Below, piece by piece: positions 58,575-64,000 of a stretch of DNA of 64,000 nt. Made by a program: the position numbers and the translations under genes. The notes beneath the pieces are model-generated. The model ran no database searches, was not told the DNA's origin, and saw nothing but the letters and a program-made list of their open reading frames with translations. The stretch comes from Arthrobacter sp. ov407 (GTDB taxonomy: Bacteria; Actinomycetota; Actinomycetes; Actinomycetales; Micrococcaceae): the NCBI RefSeq assembly GCF_900102895.1, contig NZ_FNGD01000006.1:59970-123969 (forward strand), given 5' to 3'. The first letter of the stretch is position 1. Each line of letters begins with the position of its first letter.

Positions 58575-59015
58575 TTAGCCGATGGACGTGTAGCCGTCCA
58601 TGGCTGCGCCGCCAGGGCCGCCATGGCCGCCCTGACCTTCCTGGGTTGCGGTCACGGTGAAGTTCGCATCCAGCAGGACGGTGGCGCGCGTGCCGTCCGC
58701 CTTCGTGATGTGGGCTTCGTAGGTGGCGCCGTCGGCGTCGGTCTCCATCCTTTCGATCGTCGCGTCCGGCTGGGCGGCCTTTACCGCCGCCTCGACCTTC
58801 GTGGCGGTGTCGCCGGTGAGGACCTCCTCCGTCTTCCCGTTGGCCTGGTGCGGGCCCCGCTGGCCGCCGGTGCCGTAGCCATCGGTGGCCTGGGTCGAGG
58901 ACGAGCTGCCGGTGGAATCGGCAGCCATCGCGGGGATGGCCGACGCGCCGATGGCGCCACCGCCGATCACCGCAGCGAGCATGATGCCCGCGGTGGTCTT
59001 GTTGATTCTTGCCAT
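58575..59015 (-). CDS. Secreted PepSY-domain protein
   Basis: The product has 146 residues. Residues 1-31 form a signal peptide (KTTAGIMLAAVIGGGAIGAS, cleavage near AMAAD). A Ser/Gly-rich linker follows, then a PepSY-like domain (DTATKVEAAVKAAQPDATIE, YEAHITKADGTRATVLLDAN). PepSY domains often inhibit or regulate peptidases outside the cell. The C-terminus is Gly-rich. It is monocistronic. Confidence 0.82.
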   Translation of the reverse strand: MARINKTTAGIMLAAVIGGGAIGASAIPAMAADSTGSSSSTQATDGYGTGGQRGPHQANGKTEEVLTGDTATKVEAAVKAAQPDATIERMETDADGATYEAHITKADGTRATVLLDANFTVTATQEGQGGHGGPGGAAMDGYTSIG

Positions 59016-59141
59016 GGTGTTACTCCTTTGCTGGGGCCCGGATGCCGGGCCGGCCGAGTTTTCGGCCTGTACCCAGCCTCAGCGCGGCAGGTATGGCAGC
59101 ACTTAGGCGGTGCTGTGCCGGCGCTGTGAGTGCAAACGCGT

Positions 59142-59597
59142 TTAGCCGCATTTGCCCAGCTTCGAATGAGCCCAGTGGACCATGGTCCTGGGAAGGTCAT
59201 CGTGATTCGGATATTGGTCAAAATAGGAGAGCGCGCGGGCAGACATATAGCCCGTTTCGTCGATGGCGAAGTGGCCGATCAGCTGCATGCCCCGTTCCGC
59301 TGCCTTCGATTCCAATGCGCCTGCCTCGTCCATGATTGGTTCCGAGAAGTCGTATTCGCTGAATCTGCCAGGGTGGGCGATCGCAAAGTACTTGGTGAAT
59401 TCCGGATTCAGCGCCGCTAGGACAGCATCGTGGAAAGGGGTCAGGGAACCAGCAAAATCTTCGGCCATGACCTCGACGGTGTCCAAACGCATTTCCTCGT
59501 CCACACATATCAGCACCAGCTTTGGCATGAGCTTGCCGCCCTGGACGATATACGGGCGGGCGAGATCCTGGAAGTCATAACCTGCTTGGATGATCAT
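59142..59597 (-). CDS. Hypothetical protein, no recognised family
   Basis: The product has 151 residues from ATG 59597; ATG 59528 (MPKLVLICVDEE) is an alternative start. No signal peptide, membrane segment or known motif is visible. It is acidic, with the segments LTPFHDAVLAALNPEFTKYF and LIGHFAIDETGYMSARALSY, and looks like a small globular alpha/beta protein. Its base composition is visibly less GC-rich than its neighbours, which may mean recent acquisition. I do not assign a function. Confidence 0.6.
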   Translation of the reverse strand: MIIQAGYDFQDLARPYIVQGGKLMPKLVLICVDEEMRLDTVEVMAEDFAGSLTPFHDAVLAALNPEFTKYFAIAHPGRFSEYDFSEPIMDEAGALESKAAERGMQLIGHFAIDETGYMSARALSYFDQYPNHDDLPRTMVHWAHSKLGKCG

Positions 59598-59667
59598 TCT
59601 TTGATGCTAGAGAGCGGACGTCTGCGGCCCCAGAGCCAGACACGCCTATGTGGAAAAGGCCTGCGCC

Positions 59668-60483
59668 TCAGGCCCGGGCGATGACCTCGCCGTTGGGAAT
59701 CAGGAACCAGCCGTCGTCGGTGGAGCCCCACCGGTGCCAGCCCGCGGAAATCCGGGCCAAGTCCGCCTCGCTGGCGAAGCCGTACTCGAGCGCCTGGTCG
59801 GCAAAGGAGGAGTGCAGCACCCGTTCGCCCCACACCCGGGCCTGCCAGCGCCGCTCATGCCCGGTGGCGTAGAGCCAGTTGCTGCTGGACGGCGCCACGT
59901 CCGTGAACCCCGCGGCCTGCGCCCAGGACACGAGCCGGCGGCCGGCGTCAGGCTCGGCGCCGTTGCGGCGGGCGATCCGCTGGTACAACTCCATCCAGTC
60001 GTCGAGCTCGGGGATGGCCGGGTACCAGCTCATGCCGTGGAAATCGGCGTCGCGCACCGCCACAATCCCGCCGGCCTTGGCCGCCCGGCGCATCTCCCGC
60101 AGGGCCGCGACAGGGTCCGTGAGGTGCTGGAGGACCTGATGGGCGTGGACAACGTCGAACGACTCCTCCGGAAAGTCGAGGTCGTAGATGTTGCCGGTGG
60201 CAAAGTCGACATTGTCCACGCCTCGCTCGACGGCGAGGGTCCCGGCCTGGGCGACGATGTCGGGGGAGCGGTCCAGGCCTGTGACCCTGCCCGGAGCCAC
60301 CAGTTCGGCGAAGTCGCACGTGATGCTGCCCGGCCCGCAGCCGACGTCGAGGACGGACACCCCCGGCGTGAGATGCGGGATCACGAACGCCGCCGAGTTT
60401 TCCGCCGTGCGGGAGGCATGGGCACGGACCACCGACTCGTGGTGGCCGTGCGTGTACACGTCGTCAGGCTGCTGCGCACTCAT
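59668..60483 (-). CDS. Class I SAM-dependent methyltransferase
   Basis: The product has 271 residues. Motif I VSVLDVGCGPGSITCDFAEL binds SAM, GLDRSPDIV follows as the acidic loop, and FDVVHAHQVLQHLTDPVAAL is motif II-III. The layout is that of UbiE/COQ5-like small-molecule methyltransferases. The substrate is unknown. It is divergent from the APC permease gene with a 138-base gap. Confidence 0.9.
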   Translation of the reverse strand: MSAQQPDDVYTHGHHESVVRAHASRTAENSAAFVIPHLTPGVSVLDVGCGPGSITCDFAELVAPGRVTGLDRSPDIVAQAGTLAVERGVDNVDFATGNIYDLDFPEESFDVVHAHQVLQHLTDPVAALREMRRAAKAGGIVAVRDADFHGMSWYPAIPELDDWMELYQRIARRNGAEPDAGRRLVSWAQAAGFTDVAPSSSNWLYATGHERRWQARVWGERVLHSSFADQALEYGFASEADLARISAGWHRWGSTDDGWFLIPNGEVIARA

Positions 60484-60621
60484 AATGGAACGCTACCCTC
60501 CTGCGGTCGGAAAAGTGCAGACCCTCCCAGGGTGCTCGCCTTTTCGGTCGCCGCGCGCGGGAAGGCAGTTTTTTGCGGCTGGCCGTCAGTTTTGCCGCTT
60601 CCGGCGCCGGAGATTCTGCGG

Positions 60622-61944
60622 ATGAATGGAGGAGTGGAAATCAACAACAATAGTGACGGCAACGGACTGGGCCTGTTCCGGGCCACCGGAATCTATGTGG
60701 GGGCGATTCTGGGCTCGGGCGTCCTGGTGCTTCCCGCCATCGCAGCCAAGGAGGCCGGCCCGGCATCGCTCCTGGCATGGGCCGTGCTGCTGGTGTTCTG
60801 CATTCCTGTCGCCTTCAGCTTCGCCGAAATGAGCCGCCAGCAGCCCGACGCCGGAGGGATCGCCCACTTCGTCAAGCGTGCCTTTGGGCGCCGCGCTTCG
60901 GTGGTGGCCGGGTACCTCTTCTACTTTTCTATCCCCTTCGGCGCCCCGGCAACGGCCGTGATCGGCGGCAATTACATCGCCCACGCCGTCGGTGGAGGCC
61001 GGGAAACCGCGGTCCTCGCGGCGGCGGTGATCCTGCTGGCCGCCTTCGCGAGCAACGCCGTCGGCATCAGGGTTTCCAGTCGCATGCAGCTCGCGCTCAT
61101 GGTCCTGCTGGTGGCACTGCTCGCGCTCGCCGTCGTGCTCGCAGCGCCCCAGGCCAAGGCGGAAAATTTCCAGCCCTTTGCCCCGCACGGCTACTGGGCG
61201 GTCGGCGGCGCCGCCAGCCTGCTGTTCTTCTGCTTCGCCGGCTGGGAAGCGGTCTCCCACCTGGCCGGGGAGTTCCGGAATCCCGGGCGCGATCTCCGGC
61301 GGGCCACGTGGCTCACCCTGATTGTGGTGGGCGCGGTCTACATCGGCGTTGTCGCCGCCTCGGTGGCGGTCCTCGGCCCGGAGCTGCCGGCAACGGCCGT
61401 GCCCGTCGCGGCGTTGCTGGAGAAGGGGTTGGGCTCACTGGCGGCCCCGCTCACCGCCGTCGCCGCCGCCGTGCTGACTTTCGGCCCCATCAACACCTTC
61501 GTTGCCGGCGCCAGCCGGCTCGGGGCCTCCCTGGCGTCCGACGGCGTGCTGCCGCCCGCCCTTGCCCGCGGCGCCGGGCGGGGACAGGTGCCCGTCGGAA
61601 GCCTGGCAACCCTGGCCGTCCTGACGCTGCTGTCGTTCGCCGCGGCCATTGCCGGACTCACCGACATGCAGTTCCAGATCGGGGCCGCCTCGGCGTGCTT
61701 CACGGCCGTCACCGCGTTTGGCCTGGCTGCCGGCATCCGGCTGCTGCAGCCGCGGACCGTCGCCTGGTACGGCGTGATCGTGGCGGCGGCCGTCATGGTG
61801 GCCGTCCTGCTCTTTAGTGGCTGGGCGCTCGCGGTCCCGCTGGCGCTGGCAGCGGCCGCCGTCGGCGTCGGCAGGCACTTCGGCCGGAGCCCGGCGCCCG
61901 AAGCGGCGCTTCCTCGCCCGCCCAAGGCAGCTGCGCGCCTGTGA
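60622..61944 (+). CDS. APC superfamily amino acid permease
   Basis: From ATG 60622 the product has 440 residues; the much longer open frame upstream is antisense to the methyltransferase gene. It has 12 membrane segments. GIYVGAILGSGVLVLPAIAA holds the GSG-type unwound TM1 that binds substrate, FCFAGWEAVSHLAGEFRNPG is the TM6 motif, and AGASRLGASLASDGVLPP is in the C-terminal half. The substrate is probably an amino acid or amine. Confidence 0.88.
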   Translation: MNGGVEINNNSDGNGLGLFRATGIYVGAILGSGVLVLPAIAAKEAGPASLLAWAVLLVFCIPVAFSFAEMSRQQPDAGGIAHFVKRAFGRRASVVAGYLFYFSIPFGAPATAVIGGNYIAHAVGGGRETAVLAAAVILLAAFASNAVGIRVSSRMQLALMVLLVALLALAVVLAAPQAKAENFQPFAPHGYWAVGGAASLLFFCFAGWEAVSHLAGEFRNPGRDLRRATWLTLIVVGAVYIGVVAASVAVLGPELPATAVPVAALLEKGLGSLAAPLTAVAAAVLTFGPINTFVAGASRLGASLASDGVLPPALARGAGRGQVPVGSLATLAVLTLLSFAAAIAGLTDMQFQIGAASACFTAVTAFGLAAGIRLLQPRTVAWYGVIVAAAVMVAVLLFSGWALAVPLALAAAAVGVGRHFGRSPAPEAALPRPPKAAARL

Positions 61945-61960
61945 CGGCGCGCGCTGCGCA

Positions 61961-62527
61961 TCAGCCGGGGCGGTGCTCCGGCGCGGGGCCGCGGGCGGCT
62001 TCTTCGCCGGCCCGAACGGTGGCATCGATCATTGAGTTCATGAACCGGGTAACAATCTCCAGTTCCTCCGGCGTGAAGCTTTCCATCGCCGCGCCCATGT
62101 GGCGGGCCAGTGGGAGGAACATGGCGCCGCCGTCGCGGAAGGCCTTGGGGGTCATGCGCAGCTGCACCTGGCGACGGTCCGCGCCCTCGCGCTCGCGGAC
62201 CACGTGGCCGGAACTGTGGAGCCGATCGATCAGTGCGGTGGTGGCAGGGGAGCTGAGGTTCAGCTCTTTCCGGAGCACTCCCGGAGTGACAATCTGGTCC
62301 CTCGCCGTGTGCCGCATGATCACGGCGAGGGCGTTGAGATCCGTTCGGTGCATGTCATTGCGGCCGCCGGCGGAGTCCACATAGCGGTTGGCTTCGAGGG
62401 TGAATTCCTGCAGGAGCCGGACCAGGGGCGGCGGCCCGGCCGCTTCGGACGGGCCTGCGCCTTCGGCCGGGCCCGCATTTGCGGATGGGCCTGCCTTTTC
62501 GGTTGGGACTTGGGATTCGGCTGACAC
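61961..62527 (-). CDS. MarR-family transcriptional regulator
   Basis: The product has 188 residues. A low-complexity Ala/Gly/Pro N-terminus of about 35 residues is followed by the MarR winged helix: MHRTDLNALAVIMR, VTPGVLRKELNLSSPATTAL, and HVVREREGADRRQVQLRMTP (wing). It is divergent from an MMPL transporter gene with operator-like repeats between, a common layout for a repressor of its neighbouring exporter. Confidence 0.9.
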   Translation of the reverse strand: MSAESQVPTEKAGPSANAGPAEGAGPSEAAGPPPLVRLLQEFTLEANRYVDSAGGRNDMHRTDLNALAVIMRHTARDQIVTPGVLRKELNLSSPATTALIDRLHSSGHVVREREGADRRQVQLRMTPKAFRDGGAMFLPLARHMGAAMESFTPEELEIVTRFMNSMIDATVRAGEEAARGPAPEHRPG

Positions 62528-62682
62528 GGCGGACCTCCTTCATCCCTTGATGTGGCCGTGGCGGCCTGGCCCCGGCGGGTCGGCGCTGCCGACGGCCTCT
62601 TTGGGAGTTTACTTCAGGTCCACTGCAGCGGCCTGACGCCGGGTGTCCTTCAATTCTCCTCCGGCACTTCGCACCATCGCCT

Positions 62683-62710
62683 TATCTCTATGATGGAGAT
62701 AGTCTACTAT
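62683..62710. promoter_or_regulatory. MarR-type operator and -10 region before the MMPL gene
   Basis: TATCTC-N7-GAGATA is a perfect inverted repeat (62683-62701) enclosing TATGAT (62689-62694), a good -10 hexamer. It runs into a second one, ATAGT-CT-ACTAT (62699-62710). They lie 45-72 bases before ATG 62755. A regulator bound here would block the MMPL promoter and possibly its own. Confidence 0.6.
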
Positions 62711-62754
62711 GGAGTTGTTCCTGGCATCACTCCGAAGCGCCCCCAGAAGGACAC

Positions 62755-64000
62755 ATGAAAACGACTTCGCCCACCACGCGCGTCCCGTTCTGGTTGCGGT
62801 GGCTGGTTCCCGCAGTGCTCGTGGCCTGGCTGGCGATCGCCGGCGTCGGTGGCCCGACATTCGGCCGCTTGAGCGAGGTGTCATCCAACGATCAGGCATC
62901 ATTCCTTCCCGCCGGGGCGGAGGCCACCGGGGCCGCGGACTGGCAGGCCAAGTTCCGGGACTCCAAGGAAATTCCCGCCGTGATCGTGGTCGAGAGCGAC
63001 TCCGCCTTCACTCCGGCCCAGCTCCGCGAGGCCGCGGCACTCAAGGACAGACTGGAGGCCCTCCAGGCCGGGAGTACGGTGATCGGCCCCATCCCCTCCG
63101 GGGACGCCAAGGCGGTCCAGTTCGTGGTGCCCATTCCTTCCTCGGCGGAAGTGAAGACGGTGGTCAAGGAACTGCGCAACGAGGTTCAGGGGTCCGCGCC
63201 GGCAGGAATGCAGACCTTCGTTACCGGACCGGCCGGGCTTACGGCAGACCTGGTGAGTGCCTTTGCGGGAATTGACGGCATCCTGCTGCTGGTCGCCCTC
63301 GGAGCCGTGTTCCTGATCCTGCTGATCGTCTACCGTTCCCTGCTGCTGCCTGTCATGGTGCTGTTCACGTCCGTGTTCGCGCTGTGCGCCGCGATCCTGC
63401 TGGTGTTCGGCATGGCCAAGGCCGGCTGGATCCAGCTGAACGGCCAAAGCCAGGGCATCCTGTCCATCCTGGTGATCGGCGCGGCCACCGACTATGCCCT
63501 GCTCTATGTGGCACGGTTCCGCGAAGCCCTGACCCACACCACCGACCGGACGGCCGCCGCCCTCACCGCGTGGAAGGCGGCCTGGGAGCCGATCCTGGCC
63601 TCCGGCGCCACCGTGATCATCGCACTGCTCTGCCTGCTCTTCTCCGACCTCAACTCCAACAAGGCGCTCGGCCCCGTGGCGGCGGCGGGCATTCTCTGCG
63701 CGCTGTTCGCGGCACTGACCCTGCTGCCGGCCCTGATGGCGCTGCTGGGCAGGGCGGCGTTCTGGCCGTTCCGGCCCAAGCTGCTGCCGGAAACCCAGCG
63801 GGAACCGGAACTGGTTACCGGGCTGGAAGGCCAGAAGGGACTGTGGCGGGCCACCGGTTCGCTGGTTGCCCGCCGGCCGCGCACGGTCTGGGTTGCCTCG
63901 GTGCTGCTGCTCCTTGTGGCCGGTGCCGGCATCCTGCAGCTCAAGGCCAACGGCGTGGCCCAGACTGACGTCATCCTCACCGCCTCCAACGCCGTCGACG
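62755..64000 (+). CDS. MMPL (RND superfamily) transporter, N-terminal part
   Basis: ATG 62755 follows AGAAGGA; 415 residues are visible and the frame is open at the window edge. A first membrane segment (WLRWLVPAVLVAWLAIAGVG) is followed by an external domain, and then by a cluster of membrane segments (GILLLVALGAVFLILLIVY, SILVIGAATDYALLYVARFR, TVIIALLCLLFSDLNSNKAL). GAATDYALLY carries the Asp-Tyr proton-relay motif of MMPL proteins. The family exports lipids or drugs across the membrane using protons. The divergent MarR gene is its probable repressor. Confidence 0.9.
   Translation, partial: MKTTSPTTRVPFWLRWLVPAVLVAWLAIAGVGGPTFGRLSEVSSNDQASFLPAGAEATGAADWQAKFRDSKEIPAVIVVESDSAFTPAQLREAAALKDRLEALQAGSTVIGPIPSGDAKAVQFVVPIPSSAEVKTVVKELRNEVQGSAPAGMQTFVTGPAGLTADLVSAFAGIDGILLLVALGAVFLILLIVYRSLLLPVMVLFTSVFALCAAILLVFGMAKAGWIQLNGQSQGILSILVIGAATDYALLYVARFREALTHTTDRTAAALTAWKAAWEPILASGATVIIALLCLLFSDLNSNKALGPVAAAGILCALFAALTLLPALMALLGRAAFWPFRPKLLPETQREPELVTGLEGQKGLWRATGSLVARRPRTVWVASVLLLLVAGAGILQLKANGVAQTDVILTASNAVD

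Overview
The window comes from a high-GC actinobacterium, most probably an Arthrobacter/Pseudarthrobacter-type Micrococcales. The basis is gene content and order: a fused mrpA-mrpB Mrp operon, an actinobacterial SAM-IV-type riboswitch, a TPP-riboswitch-controlled ykoEDC-type transporter, a YbdK-type carboxylate-amine ligase, and very GC-rich third codon positions. I could not compare it with a database, so the genus is an inference. No rRNA, tRNA, insertion sequence, prophage or CRISPR array was seen.

Layout. (1) 1-17.7 kb is an exopolysaccharide/cell-surface locus with visibly lower GC. It holds the end of a PKD-domain surface protein, a secreted right-handed beta-helix protein with a long Pro-Ala linker, and a leftward operon of glycosyltransferases, a Wzx-type flippase and a NodB-type deacetylase. 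It also has another GT2, a low-molecular-weight tyrosine phosphatase divergent from a Wzc-type BY-kinase, a Wzy-like membrane polymerase, a GT4, and a Tat-dependent GDPD lipoprotein. (2) 17.9-29.7 kb is an aromatic-acid catabolic cluster: PaaX-family regulator, Rid-family protein, FAH-family hydrolase, single-domain cupin, TesB thioesterase, aminobenzoate/salicylate-CoA ligase, fused flavin monooxygenase-OYE protein, hotdog thioesterase, TPP-dependent lyase and AAHS transporter. Together they suggest a CoA-dependent gentisate-like route for anthranilate or salicylate. (3) 29.9-40.3 kb carries dcd and cation/proton homeostasis genes: a CPA2 antiporter with a TrkA-C subunit, a UMF1-type MFS protein and the Mrp operon. 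(4) 40.3-44.8 kb has two small conserved genes and a TPP riboswitch whose last hairpin holds the Shine-Dalgarno of ykoE, followed by ykoE-ykoD-ykoC. (5) 44.8-64 kb is mixed housekeeping. It includes an XRE-MurA fusion preceded by a perfect 22-bp palindrome, YbdK, a SAM-riboswitch operon (DUF1737-rhodanese-metZ), an orphan ATP-grasp gene, pabC and a P-loop-kinase/PabB fusion for folate synthesis, and cardiolipin synthase. A second LMW-PTP, Nudix, LysE, RibD-C-like, PepSY, methyltransferase and APC permease genes follow, and the window ends in a MarR/MMPL pair.

How the parts work together. Region 1 builds, exports and probably trims a surface polysaccharide under tyrosine phosphorylation control. 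Region 2 would import an aromatic acid, activate it as a CoA thioester, hydroxylate it, release CoA and cleave the ring. The riboswitch operons tie precursor uptake and sulfur assimilation to TPP and SAM levels. The observations that most deserve follow-up are the aromatic cluster, the MurA fusion with its upstream palindrome, and the kinase-PabB fusion.
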